Below, piece by piece: positions 53,765 to 62,926 of a stretch of 64,000 bases of DNA (the first letter of the stretch is position 1; every line of letters begins with the position of its first letter). The stretch lies in contig NZ_CP123990.1 in assembly GCF_029919115.1 (NCBI RefSeq), positions 4,056,501-4,120,500 of the forward strand, read 5' to 3'. Both the position numbers and the translations under genes were made by a program. Source of the DNA: Variovorax paradoxus. GTDB lineage: Bacteria > Pseudomonadota > Gammaproteobacteria > Burkholderiales > Burkholderiaceae_C. The notes under the pieces were generated by a model that did not search any database, had not been told where the DNA came from, and saw only the letters and a list, made by a program, of their open reading frames with translations.

Positions 53765-56008
53765 ATGACCCGTTTCGACGACATCCGCCTGCTGCGCATC
53801 AACTATTTGCGCGGCCCGAACCTCTGGACCTACCGTCCGGTGCTCGAAGTCTGGCTCGACCTGGGCCAGCTCGAAGACTACCCCTCCAACAAGATCGACG
53901 GGTTTACCGACCGCCTGACGACCCTGCTGCCGGCGCTCATCGAGCACCACTGCGGCGTGGGCGAGCGCGGCGGCTTCATCCAGCGTCTGACCGAAGGCAC
54001 CTGGTCGGGCCACGTGCTCGAACACGTGGTGATCGAATTGCTGAACCTGGCCGGCATGCCGACCGGTTTCGGCCAGACCCGCAGCACCTCGGAGCACGGC
54101 GTCTATCGCATGGTGTTCCGCGCGCGCGACGAGCAGGTGGCCCGGGTGGCGCTGGCCGAGGGCCATCGCCTGCTGATGGCCGCCATCAACAACGACCCGT
54201 TCACCGCCGCCGATGTGCAAAAGGCCGTCGATGCGGTCAAGGCCAAGGTCGAAGATTGCTACCTGGGCCCGAGCACCGCGGCCATCGTCTCGGCAGCCAC
54301 CGACCGCGGCATTCCGCACATGCGGCTGAACAGCGGCAACCTGGTGCAATTGGGCTACGGTGCCAACCAGCAGCGCATCTGGACCGCCGAGACCGACTAC
54401 ACCAGCGCCATCGGCGAATCCATTGCCAGCGACAAGGAGCTGACCAAGTCTCTGCTCGCCAGCTGCGGCGTGCCGGTGCCCGAAGGCCAGGTGGTGGCCA
54501 GCGCCGAAGAAGCGTGGGAAGCTGCCGAGGACATCGGCCTTCCCGTGGTCGTGAAGCCATCGGACGCCAACCACGGCCGCGGCGTGTCGCTCGAACTCAC
54601 CACGCGCGAAGAAGTCATGGCCGCCTATGCGGTGGCCGAGCCCGAAGGCAGCGACGTGATGGTCGAGCGCTTCATTCGCGGACACGAACACCGCCTGCTG
54701 GTGGTGGGCGGCGAAGTGGTGGCGGCCGCGCGCGGCGAGATCATCACCGTGACAGGCGACGGCAAGAGCACCGTGGCCGAACTCATCGAAAAGCAGCTCA
54801 ACAGCGATCCGCGCCGCGGCGCCGAAGAGGAATATCCGCTCGACCTGATCGTGCTGGCGACCGACGCCAAGCTGCAGCTGGAGCTCAAGCGCCAGGAGCT
54901 CGACGGTGCTTCCGTGCCGGCCGCCGGCCGCGTGGTCACGATCCAGCGCAACGGCAACATGGCCAATGACTGCACGGACCAGGTGCACCCTGAAGTGGCG
55001 CATGCCGCCGTGCTGGCCGCGCGCGTGGTCGGCCTCGACATTGCAGGCATCGATCTCGTGGCGCAAGACATTGGCAAGCCGCTCGGCCCGCAGCGCGGCG
55101 CCATCGTCGAAGTGAATGCCGGCCCCGGCCTCCTGATGCACCTGAAGCCGGCTGTCGGCTCGCCGCGCCCGGTGGGCCGCGCCATTTGCGACCATCTGTT
55201 CCCCAACGACGCACCTGGCCGTATTCCGGTGGTGGGCGTTGCGGGCTCCCAAGGCACCGCCGTGCTTGCGCGGCTGGTCGCCTGGGTCATCAACCTTGGC
55301 GGGCGCCACACCGGCCTTGCCTGCCGCGACGGCCTGTTCCTGGAGCGCCGCCGCGTCGATGCACGCGACAGCGCCAACTGGGACGCCGGCCACCGCCTGC
55401 TCGTGAACCGCGCGGTGGAAGCCGTGGTCATCGAGAACGGCGCCGAAACGATTCTGCGCGATGGCCTTGCCTACGACCGCTGTGAAGTCGGCATCGTGAC
55501 CGACCTGGAAGGCGTCGAGGCGCTGGCCGACTACGACATCACCGAAAGCGACCAGATGGTCAAGGTGCTGCGCACGCAGGTCGACGTGGTGCTTGCCGAG
55601 GGCACGGCCGTGCTCAATGCGGGCGATCCGCGCGTGGCGGGCCTGGCGCCGCTGTGCGACGGTTCCGTCATTCTGTATGCCGCCGATCCGCAGGCCCCCG
55701 CGCTCACCGCGCACCAGGCCGCGGGCGGCAAGGCCGTGCTGGTGCGGCAAGACCGCGTGGTGCTGGCCAACGGCAGCAGCGAATCGTTCCTGCCCGGCCT
55801 TGGCCGCCTGACCGTCTGGCGTGCAACGCACGCGGGCGTCGGCCTGGAGAGCGTGCTGGCCGCAGTGGCCGCAGCCTGGGCGCTGGGCATTCCGCTGAAC
55901 CTCATCGGTGCCGGTGTCGAGGCTTTCGAAGCCGACCTGCAGGCGGCGCTGGCTTCGCTGCAGCTTTCGCAGACGCAGCCGCTTTCGTCCCAACCCCAAC
56001 TTGCCTGA
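53765..56008 (+). CDS. Cyanophycin synthetase-like protein CphA' (short form)
   Basis: 747 aa from ATG 53765 (MTRFDDIRLLRINYLRGPNLW); an in-frame ATG at 53711 is an alternative. N-terminal CphA domain, ATP-grasp domain (VVKPSDANHGRGVSLELT, EVNAGPGLLMHLKP) and a Mur-ligase-like domain whose P-loop is degenerate: GVAGSQGTAVLAR near residue 490 replaces GTNGKTTT, with no Lys. The C-terminal Mur lobe is shortened. It may therefore add only one of the two residues (Asp or Arg) or regulate CphA. Immediately followed by the full-length cphA (13-base gap), as in Cupriavidus. Confidence 0.9.
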   Translation: MTRFDDIRLLRINYLRGPNLWTYRPVLEVWLDLGQLEDYPSNKIDGFTDRLTTLLPALIEHHCGVGERGGFIQRLTEGTWSGHVLEHVVIELLNLAGMPTGFGQTRSTSEHGVYRMVFRARDEQVARVALAEGHRLLMAAINNDPFTAADVQKAVDAVKAKVEDCYLGPSTAAIVSAATDRGIPHMRLNSGNLVQLGYGANQQRIWTAETDYTSAIGESIASDKELTKSLLASCGVPVPEGQVVASAEEAWEAAEDIGLPVVVKPSDANHGRGVSLELTTREEVMAAYAVAEPEGSDVMVERFIRGHEHRLLVVGGEVVAAARGEIITVTGDGKSTVAELIEKQLNSDPRRGAEEEYPLDLIVLATDAKLQLELKRQELDGASVPAAGRVVTIQRNGNMANDCTDQVHPEVAHAAVLAARVVGLDIAGIDLVAQDIGKPLGPQRGAIVEVNAGPGLLMHLKPAVGSPRPVGRAICDHLFPNDAPGRIPVVGVAGSQGTAVLARLVAWVINLGGRHTGLACRDGLFLERRRVDARDSANWDAGHRLLVNRAVEAVVIENGAETILRDGLAYDRCEVGIVTDLEGVEALADYDITESDQMVKVLRTQVDVVLAEGTAVLNAGDPRVAGLAPLCDGSVILYAADPQAPALTAHQAAGGKAVLVRQDRVVLANGSSESFLPGLGRLTVWRATHAGVGLESVLAAVAAAWALGIPLNLIGAGVEAFEADLQAALASLQLSQTQPLSSQPQLA

Positions 56009-56021
56009 TGCGCGTCGCCCC

Positions 56022-58589
56022 ATGAAAGTCACCCGTATCCGCGCCTTGCGCGGTCCCAATCTCTGGAGCCGCCACACCGCCGTCGAAGCCGTCGTTGCTT
56101 GCGAAGGCGATGAAAACGCCATCAGCCGCCTGGCCGGTTTCGAAGCCCGCCTGCGTGCACGCTTTCCCACCATCGGCGAACTGCACCCGATGGTGCTGGG
56201 CCAGCCGCTGGCGCTGGCGCATGTGCTCGAGAACGCCGCCGTCGCATTGCAGGCCCAGGCCGGCTGCGCGGTCAACTTCGGCCACACCTCCCCCACCGTC
56301 GAAGATGGTGTCTACCAAGTCACCGTGCAGTACAGCGAAGAAGCCGTCGGCCGCCGCGCACTCGCATTGGCCGAAGAGTTGATTGCAGCCGCGCTGGACG
56401 ACACGCCCTTCGATGCCAACGCTGCCATTACCGAACTGCGCGACCTCGACGAATCGGAGCGCCTTGGCCCGAGCACCGGCTCCATCGTCGATGCAGCCGT
56501 GGCGCGCGGCATTCCGTACCGCCGTCTCACCAGCGGCAGCCTGGTCCAGTTTGGCTGGGGCTCCAAGCAGCGCCGCATCCAGGCGGCCGAGATCGACAGC
56601 ACCAGCGGCGTGGCCGAATCGATTGCGCAGGACAAGGAACTCACCAAGCAACTGCTCAATGCCGCCGGCGTGCCCGTGCCGCTGGGCCGGCCCGTGGCCG
56701 ATGCCGAAGACGGCTGGGCCGCGGCCATGGAAATCGGCCTGCCCGTGGTCGTCAAACCGCAGGACGGCAACCAGGGCAAGGGCGTTACCGTCAACATCAC
56801 GACGCGCGAGCAACTCACGGCGGCCTATGAATCGGCTGCGGCCTACGGCGAAGTCATGGTCGAGAAATTTCTACCGGGCTTCGACTTCCGCCTGCTGGTG
56901 GTGGGCGACCGCCTGGTGGCGGCCGCGCGGCGCGATCCGCCGAACGTGATCGGCGATGGAAGCTCCACCGTGCGCCAGCTGGTGGACACCGTCAACCTCG
57001 ACCCGCGCCGCGGCGAGGGCCACGCCACGTCGCTCACCAAGATCCGTCTCGACGACATCGCCATCGGCCGGCTCGAAGCCCAGGGCCTCACGCCCGAGAG
57101 CGTGCCGGAGCGCGGCCAGCGCGTGGTGCTGCGCAACAACGCCAACCTTTCCACCGGCGGCACCGCCACCGACGTGACCGACACCGTGCACCCCGAAGTG
57201 GCCGCGCGCGCCGTCGATGCGGCGCAGATGGTCGGCCTGCACATCTGCGGCGTCGACATGGTCTGCGAGAACGTGCTGCGTCCGCTCGAAGAGCAGCACG
57301 GCGGCGTGGTCGAAGTGAACGCCGCGCCTGGCCTGCGCATGCACATCTCGCCTTCGTTCGGCCGCGGCCGCGCGGTGGGCGAGGCCATTGTGGACACGCT
57401 CTTCGCCCCCGGCGACGACGGCCGCATTCCGGTAGTGGCCGTTACCGGCACCAACGGCAAGACCACCACGGCGCGCCTCATCAACCACCTGCTCGCATCG
57501 AGCGGCCTGCGCACCGGCATGACCAACACCGACGGCGTGTACGTCGACGGCCGCCAGACCGACAGCGGCGACTGCAGCGGCCCCAAGAGCGCGCGCAATG
57601 TGCTCATGCACCCCGACGTGGATGCGGCCGTGTTCGAAGTGGCGCGCGGCGGCGTGCTGCGCGAAGGCCTCGGCTTCGACCGCTGCCAGGTGGCCGTGGT
57701 CACCAACATCGGCAGCGGCGACCACCTGGGCCTCAACTACATCACCACCGTTGAAGACCTGGCGGTGCTCAAGCGCGTGATCGTCCGCAACGTTGCGCCC
57801 GACGGCTATGCCGTGCTCAACGCCGCCGATCCCAATGTGGCCGCCATGGCAGCCGGCTGCCCCGGCCACGTGATCTTCTTTACCGCCGACCGGCAGCACC
57901 CGGTCATGGCCACGCACCGCGCGCAGGGCAAGCGCACCGTGTACGTCGACCAGGACACGCTGGTTGCCGCCGAAGGCTCGTGGCGCGAGCGCATTGCGCT
58001 GCGCGACGTGCCGATCACGCGCAACGGCACCATCGGATTCCAGGTCGACAACGTGATGGCCTCGGTGGCCGCGGCATGGGCCGTGGGCCTTGACTGGGAC
58101 ACCATTCGCAGCGGCCTCGCAAGCTTCATGAACGACGCCGCCGGCGTGCCGGGACGCTTCAACGTCATGGACTACCGCGGCGCTACGGTGATTGCCGACT
58201 ACGGCCACAACACCGACGCCATGCGCGCGCTGGTGTCGGCCGTGGACACCATGCCGGCCAACAAGCGCTCGGTGGTGATCAGCGGCGCGGGCGACCGGCG
58301 CGACTCCGACATCCGCGACCAGACAGCCATTCTTGGCCAGGCCTTCGACGACGTCATCCTCTACCAGGACGCAGCCCAGCGCGGCCGTGCCGACGGCGAG
58401 GTCATGGCGCTGCTGCGCCAGGGCCTGCAGGGCGCGGCACGCACGCGCTACATCGATGAGATCCGCGGAGAATTCGTCGCCATCGATACGGCGCTCGCGC
58501 GCCTGCAACCGGGCGACCTGTCGCTGATCCTGGTCGACCAGGTCGAAGAAGCGCTCGCACACCTGGCGCAGCGCATCGCAGCGGGCTGA
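56022..58589 (+). CDS. cphA: Cyanophycin synthetase
   Basis: 855 aa from ATG 56022 (MKVTRIRALRGPNLWSRH). Polymerises Asp and Arg into cyanophycin (multi-L-arginyl-poly-L-aspartate) storage granules. ATP-grasp domain (VVVKPQDGNQGKGVTVNIT, VNAAPGLRMHISPS) adds Asp; the Mur-ligase domain with an intact P-loop GTNGKTTTARL near residue 476 adds Arg; NVMDYRGATVIADYGHNTDAM marks the C-terminal lobe. All three domains look functional. No cyanophycinase gene (cphB) lies in the window. Confidence 0.96.
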   Translation: MKVTRIRALRGPNLWSRHTAVEAVVACEGDENAISRLAGFEARLRARFPTIGELHPMVLGQPLALAHVLENAAVALQAQAGCAVNFGHTSPTVEDGVYQVTVQYSEEAVGRRALALAEELIAAALDDTPFDANAAITELRDLDESERLGPSTGSIVDAAVARGIPYRRLTSGSLVQFGWGSKQRRIQAAEIDSTSGVAESIAQDKELTKQLLNAAGVPVPLGRPVADAEDGWAAAMEIGLPVVVKPQDGNQGKGVTVNITTREQLTAAYESAAAYGEVMVEKFLPGFDFRLLVVGDRLVAAARRDPPNVIGDGSSTVRQLVDTVNLDPRRGEGHATSLTKIRLDDIAIGRLEAQGLTPESVPERGQRVVLRNNANLSTGGTATDVTDTVHPEVAARAVDAAQMVGLHICGVDMVCENVLRPLEEQHGGVVEVNAAPGLRMHISPSFGRGRAVGEAIVDTLFAPGDDGRIPVVAVTGTNGKTTTARLINHLLASSGLRTGMTNTDGVYVDGRQTDSGDCSGPKSARNVLMHPDVDAAVFEVARGGVLREGLGFDRCQVAVVTNIGSGDHLGLNYITTVEDLAVLKRVIVRNVAPDGYAVLNAADPNVAAMAAGCPGHVIFFTADRQHPVMATHRAQGKRTVYVDQDTLVAAEGSWRERIALRDVPITRNGTIGFQVDNVMASVAAAWAVGLDWDTIRSGLASFMNDAAGVPGRFNVMDYRGATVIADYGHNTDAMRALVSAVDTMPANKRSVVISGAGDRRDSDIRDQTAILGQAFDDVILYQDAAQRGRADGEVMALLRQGLQGAARTRYIDEIRGEFVAIDTALARLQPGDLSLILVDQVEEALAHLAQRIAAG

Positions 58590-58738
58590 TCCCGCCGGGT
58601 GCCGGACACGTCCCACACGCATCGGCGAGTCTGGCCGGGGCTGCTGTCTCTGCAGTCCCACACCCCTTAGGGGCCGGCCGGACCACACTGTTGCTCCGGT
58701 CGCGCTTTCGGAGGGCGCGCCTCAACCAGGAGCACCCG

Positions 58739-59146
58739 ATGACAACAACAGTTCGTTCCACCCTTTGTGCTGCCGCGCTTTTTGCAGCAAGCGGCTTTTT
58801 CATATCTGCCCCGGCGCTGGCCCAGGCGCCTGGTTCCGCGGAACGCGCGCAGCAAGAGCGCGCCGTGTGCGACGGTGTCCAGCAAGACCGCGCCGCATGC
58901 CTTCGCGAAGCCGGCGCTGCCCGGCAAGAAGCAAACCGCAACGGACTCACCAACGTAGGCCCCGGCCGTGCCGATGCCAATGCCATGGCGCGCTGCCGCG
59001 AACAGCCGGCTGCCGACCGCGCCGATTGCGAAGCCCGCCTGCAGGGCGGCGCACGCACCACCACCGAAGGCAGCGTGATGGGTGGCGGCGTGATCCGGGA
59101 AACGGTGACACCGCTGCCGCCCCAACCTGCCGCGCCTTCGCGCTGA
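58739..59146 (+). CDS. Secreted cysteine-containing hypothetical protein, paralogue A
   Basis: 135 aa with AGGAG 8 bases before ATG 58739. Signal peptide ending APALAQA. The mature part has four cysteines in two pairs with similar wording, VCDGVQQDRAAC and RCREQPAADRADC (C-x9-C and C-x10-C), joined by a LREAGAARQEA helix. The tail is GSVMGGGVIRETVTPLPPQP. Probably a small periplasmic disulfide-bonded helical hairpin. No known family recognised. A paralogue follows 87 bases later. Confidence 0.75.
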   Translation: MTTTVRSTLCAAALFAASGFFISAPALAQAPGSAERAQQERAVCDGVQQDRAACLREAGAARQEANRNGLTNVGPGRADANAMARCREQPAADRADCEARLQGGARTTTEGSVMGGGVIRETVTPLPPQPAAPSR

Positions 59147-59233
59147 GCAGTAAACCCACGCGTGGAACCCGACTTGAAGCCGCCGATCGAATAGTTTTCA
59201 GCTTTGGTTTCACGCCACTTAGAGGAGCACACC

Positions 59234-59755
59234 ATGAACAGCACTACACGTTCGATGATTGCCGCCCTGATTGCCGTGGGCGGTATTGCCGCGGCCACAT
59301 CGGCCGCGGCGCAGCCGCGCCGCGGCGATTCCACCTACCAGCAAGAAATTGCGGTCTGCGGGCACAACCAGCAAGACCGTGCCGCCTGCATTCGCGAAGC
59401 CGGCGCCGCGCGCCAGGAAGCCGCTCGAGGCGGCCTGACCAGCGCGCCTGACTACCAGCGCAATGCGCTCGCGCGCTGCGGGCTCCAGCCGCCGGCCGAT
59501 CGTGCGGACTGCGAAGCACGGGTGCTCGGCGGCAGCGGCAGCACCCGCGGCGCCGTGGACGGCAGCGTGATGGGCGGTGGCGTGATTCGCGAGTCGGTCA
59601 CCACCGTCGTCATGCCGGCTCCGGCCGTGATGCCGGCGCCCGCTGTGATGCCGGCCCCGGTGCCCGCGCCTTCACGCGTTCCGGCACCGGCCATCGCGCC
59701 GATGGCACCGATGGCGCCAATGCAGCCCATGCCGGCACCACTGCCTGCACGATGA
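59234..59755 (+). CDS. Secreted cysteine-containing hypothetical protein, paralogue B
   Basis: 173 aa with AGGAG before ATG 59234. Signal peptide ending TSAAAQP. Same core as the preceding protein: VCGHNQQDRAAC, IREAGAARQEAARGGL, RCGLQPPADRADC and GSVMGGGVIRESV. It adds a low-complexity tail of VMPAPA repeats and MAPMAPMQPMPAP, likely a cell-wall-spanning or flexible extension. Function unknown; a tandem duplicate that gained or kept the Pro-rich tail. Confidence 0.75.
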   Translation: MNSTTRSMIAALIAVGGIAAATSAAAQPRRGDSTYQQEIAVCGHNQQDRAACIREAGAARQEAARGGLTSAPDYQRNALARCGLQPPADRADCEARVLGGSGSTRGAVDGSVMGGGVIRESVTTVVMPAPAVMPAPAVMPAPVPAPSRVPAPAIAPMAPMAPMQPMPAPLPAR

Positions 59756-59843
59756 AGCACTGCTGGTAGCCCTGCGGCCCCATCGCTTCTTCAATGCGGC
59801 GGCGGGGCTGCAGCAGGAGGCACGCATACCGCGATGCCCCCGC

Positions 59844-59888
59844 TTGTCACGGTACTGTCATAAATCAGGGCGGCCTGCTAGCTATAGT
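59844..59888 (+). promoter_or_regulatory. Pho-box-like promoter of the 84-aa protein gene
   Basis: TTGTCAC (59844-59850), GGTA, CTGTCAT (59855-59861, exact consensus), AAAT, CAGGGCG (59866-59872), then 10 bases and TATAGT (59883-59888) as a -10. The 11-base periodicity and spacing to the -10 are those of PhoB-activated promoters. The same geometry occurs in front of the phospholipase operon at 34942. Confidence 0.6.
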
Positions 59889-59921
59889 TCTCGGTCTCTG
59901 CCTACCGAGGAAACCTTTCCC

Positions 59922-60176
59922 ATGAATGCCATCAAGGTCGCTCGCCGATTCATAGAAACGGACCCGGCCAACGAATCGGCCAAGATCCTGGCCCAGCTCG
60001 TGTTGGCGCTCGAATCCGAACGCAGTTTCGAGCTGGTCACGCTATACAGCCTCGACTACAAGAGCTTCGAGCTCGCCATGGACATCCTGAAGGAGTGGCG
60101 GCTCGACCGCTACTACGCGAGCAAGTCGAAGCTGTTCGACCTTTCGCTTCAAGTGAGCGAGCTGGAGAAGAGCTGA
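59922..60176 (+). CDS. Small conserved-type hypothetical protein, possibly Pho-regulated
   Basis: 84 aa from ATG 59922 (MNAIKVARRFIETDPANESA) with GAGG upstream. Helix-rich and soluble: ILAQLVLALESERSFELVTLYSLDYKSFELAMDILKEWRLDRYYASK. No signal peptide or membrane segment. Codon use matches neighbouring genes, so it is a real gene. Not recognised as any characterised family; the Pho-box-like promoter suggests a role in phosphate stress. Confidence 0.75.
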   Translation: MNAIKVARRFIETDPANESAKILAQLVLALESERSFELVTLYSLDYKSFELAMDILKEWRLDRYYASKSKLFDLSLQVSELEKS

Positions 60177-60206
60177 GCGCCCTTCTCTTTCACTTCTTTT
60201 TTCTCT

Positions 60207-61124
60207 TCAGCGCGCCCAGCGCAGCACCAGCGGATCGAGCCGTTTCGCGGTTTCGATCAGTCCTGCGCGCGTGTCCGGGTGCATTGCCGGCAACGGATGC
60301 CGCGGCGCCTCGCAGGCAATCACGCCGCCTTCCTTCATGAGCGACTTGCAGGCCAGGAGGCCAGCCTGCCGGTTCTCGTAGTTGATGAGCGGCAGCCACT
60401 GCTGATAGAGCGCAAATGCCTTGTCGCGGTCACCTGCGCGGTGCGCCTCGATGATCGGGCGAATGCCGTCAGGGTAGCCGCCGCCGGTCATCGAGCCGGT
60501 GGCGCCGGCATCGAGGTCGGGCATCAGCGTGATGGCTTCCTCGCCATCCCATGGGCCTTCGATGGCATCGCCGCCGAGGCGGATCAGCTCTCGCAGCTTC
60601 GATGCCGCGCCGGGTGTCTCGATCTTGAAATAGGCGACGTTTTCGATCTCCTTGGCCATGCGCGCGAGGAACGGCGCCGACAGCACCGTGCCGCTCGCCG
60701 GTGCGTCCTGGATCATGATCGGAATGCTCACGGCGTCCGACAGGCCGGCGTAGAACTCGAAGATCTGCGGCTCGGGCACGCGGAACGTGGCGCCGTGGTA
60801 AGGCGGCATCACCATCAGCATGGCCGCACCCATGTCTTGCGCACGACGGCTGCGCTCGGCGCACACCTTGGTGCTGTAGTGCGTGGTGGTCACGATCACC
60901 GGCACACGGCCCTTCACGTGCTCGAGCATCGTGCGCGTGAGCACCTCGCGCTCTTCGTCCGACAGCACGAACTGCTCTGAAAAGTTGGCCAGGATGCACA
61001 GGCCGTCAGAGCCCGCATCGATCATGAAATCGACGCATCGCTTCTGGCTCTCGAGGTCGAGCGCGCCCTGCTCTGTAAAGGTGGTTGGCACCACCGGAAA
61101 GATGCCGCGGTATCTGGGAGTCAT
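60207..61124 (-). CDS. Dihydrodipicolinate synthase family protein (2-keto-3-deoxy-L-arabonate dehydratase-like)
   Basis: 305 aa TIM barrel. Schiff-base lysine Lys167 in VAYFKIETPG. The usual active-site Tyr of this superfamily is replaced in IPIMIQDAPASGT (Gln139-Asp140), a wording typical of the L-KDA dehydratase subgroup. With the adjacent arabonate-type dehydratase this gives the oxidative pentose route: L-arabonate to 2-keto-3-deoxyarabonate to 2-oxoglutarate semialdehyde. It starts 6 bases after the dehydratase gene ends. Another aldose is possible. Confidence 0.85.
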   Translation of the reverse strand: MTPRYRGIFPVVPTTFTEQGALDLESQKRCVDFMIDAGSDGLCILANFSEQFVLSDEEREVLTRTMLEHVKGRVPVIVTTTHYSTKVCAERSRRAQDMGAAMLMVMPPYHGATFRVPEPQIFEFYAGLSDAVSIPIMIQDAPASGTVLSAPFLARMAKEIENVAYFKIETPGAASKLRELIRLGGDAIEGPWDGEEAITLMPDLDAGATGSMTGGGYPDGIRPIIEAHRAGDRDKAFALYQQWLPLINYENRQAGLLACKSLMKEGGVIACEAPRHPLPAMHPDTRAGLIETAKRLDPLVLRWAR

Positions 61125-61130
61125 GATGGA

Positions 61131-62882
61131 TCAGTGTGAGTGACGGGGAACGGCGGAGCCTCTGCAGCCCACCAGAAAGTCGAAGTCGCAGCCTTCATCG
61201 GCCTGCAGCACGTGGTTGACGTAGAGCTTCTGGTAGCCGCCGCCGCGCGTGCTCATGGGCTGTGCGTCGTTGCTCGAAAGCAACGCCAGGCGCGCCGCCA
61301 GCTCTTCGTCGCTGATGTCCAGGTGCAGCCGGCCTGCGTCGCAATCGAGCTCGATCCAGTCGCCGTCGCGCACCGCCGCAAGCGGCCCGCCATCGGCCGC
61401 CTCGGGTGCCACGTGCAGCACCACGGTGCCATAGGCCGTGCCGCTCATGCGCGCGTCAGAAATGCGCACCATGTCTTTCACGCCCTGGCGCAGCAGCTTG
61501 GGCGGCAGGCCCATGTTGCCCACTTCGGCCATGCCGGGATAGCCCTTGGGGCCGCAGTTCTTCATCACCATTACGGAGCTGGCGTCGATCTCGAGGTTTT
61601 CATCGACGATGCGTTCCTTGTAGTGCTCGAGGTTCTCGAACACCACGGCGCGGCCGCGATGCTTCAGCAACTCTGGCGACGCTGCGGACGGCTTGAGCAC
61701 CGCGCCGCGCGGCGACAGGTTGCCGCGCAAGATGCGAATGCCGCCGTCGGCAATCAGCGGCTTTTCCAGCGGCCGGATCACCTCGTCATCGAGGCTCGGC
61801 GCCTCGCGCACGTTGTCCCAGATCGACTGGCCGTTGACGGTGAGCGCGCCGGGATGCGGCAGCAGGCCGGCTTCGCCAAGGCGCCGCAGCACCGCGGGCA
61901 AGCCGCCTGCGTAGTAGAACTCTTCCATCAGGAAACGGCCCGACGGCATCAGGTCGACGATGGTGGGCGTGTTGCTGCCGATGCGCGTCCAGTCTTCCAG
62001 TTCAAGGTCGACGCCGATGCGCCCGGCAATGGCCTTCAGGTGAATCACCGCATTGGTCGAACCGCCGATGGCCGCATTGACGCGAATGGCATTCTCGAAA
62101 GCCTCGCGCGTGAGAATCTTCGAGAGCGTGAGCCCCTCTTTCGCCATTTCAACCGCGCGCATACCCGACATCTGCGCGAGCACATAACGCCGCGCATCCA
62201 CCGCCGGAATGGCCGCGTTGTGCGGCAGCGAAGTGCCCAGCGCTTCGGCCATGCAGGCCATGGTCGAGGCGGTGCCCATGGTGTTGCAGGTGCCCGCCGA
62301 GCGCGACATGCCGCCTTCGGCCGAAAGGAACTGGTGCAGGTTGATCTCTCCGGCCTTCAGCGACTCGTGCAGTTGCCACACCGCCGTGCCCGAGCCGATA
62401 TTCTTGCCTTCGAGCTTGCCGTTGAGCATGGGCCCGCCGGTAACGACGATGGCGGGAATGTCGCAGCTTGCCGCACCCATCAGCAACGCGGGCGTGGTCT
62501 TGTCGCAGCCTGTGAGCAGCACCACCGCATCGACCGGGTTGCCGCGAATGGCCTCTTCCACGTCCATGCTCGCAAGGTTGCGCGTGAGCATGGCGGTGGG
62601 CCGCAGGTTCGATTCGCCATTGGAGAACACCGGGAACTCGACCGGAAAACCGCCCGCCTCCGAGATGCCGCGCTTCACATGCTCGGCAATCTTGCGAAAG
62701 TGCGCGTTGCACGGCGTGAGCTCCGACCATGTGTTGCAGATGCCGATGATCGGCCGGCCATCGAACTCATGGTCCGGTATGCCCTGGTTCTTCATCCAGC
62801 TGCGGTACATGAAGCCGTTCTTGTCGGCCGAGCCGAACCATTCGGTCGAGCGAAGCTTCTTCTTGGGAGTTTGGTCCGGCAT
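61131..62882 (-). CDS. IlvD/Edd family dehydratase (L-arabonate dehydratase-like)
   Basis: 583 aa from ATG 62882 (MPDQTPKKKLRSTEWFG). Fe-S dehydratase family with cysteine motifs LTGCDKTTPALLMG and RSAGTCNTMGTASTMA, and NAAIGGSTNAVIHLKAIAGR. The 583-aa length and the STEWFGSADKNGFMYRSWMKNQG N-terminus fit sugar-acid dehydratases (arabonate/xylonate type), not the branched-chain IlvD. Lies between the sugar permease and the KDA dehydratase. Confidence 0.9.
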   Translation of the reverse strand: MPDQTPKKKLRSTEWFGSADKNGFMYRSWMKNQGIPDHEFDGRPIIGICNTWSELTPCNAHFRKIAEHVKRGISEAGGFPVEFPVFSNGESNLRPTAMLTRNLASMDVEEAIRGNPVDAVVLLTGCDKTTPALLMGAASCDIPAIVVTGGPMLNGKLEGKNIGSGTAVWQLHESLKAGEINLHQFLSAEGGMSRSAGTCNTMGTASTMACMAEALGTSLPHNAAIPAVDARRYVLAQMSGMRAVEMAKEGLTLSKILTREAFENAIRVNAAIGGSTNAVIHLKAIAGRIGVDLELEDWTRIGSNTPTIVDLMPSGRFLMEEFYYAGGLPAVLRRLGEAGLLPHPGALTVNGQSIWDNVREAPSLDDEVIRPLEKPLIADGGIRILRGNLSPRGAVLKPSAASPELLKHRGRAVVFENLEHYKERIVDENLEIDASSVMVMKNCGPKGYPGMAEVGNMGLPPKLLRQGVKDMVRISDARMSGTAYGTVVLHVAPEAADGGPLAAVRDGDWIELDCDAGRLHLDISDEELAARLALLSSNDAQPMSTRGGGYQKLYVNHVLQADEGCDFDFLVGCRGSAVPRHSH

Positions 62883-62926
62883 GCGGAAATTTCCTGAAAG
62901 CGAGAGAAAGATGAGAGAAGAACGCG

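Noticed and set aside
58590..58738. Possible terminator or small RNA after cphA
   Set aside because: Only short GC-rich repeats (around CCCCTTAGGGGCC) without a T-run or promoter; nothing supportable beyond a Shine-Dalgarno for the next gene.
59610..59750. Regular repeats that might suggest a CRISPR or a minisatellite
   Set aside because: They are in-frame codons for VMPAPA and MAP repeats of the secreted protein, without spacers.
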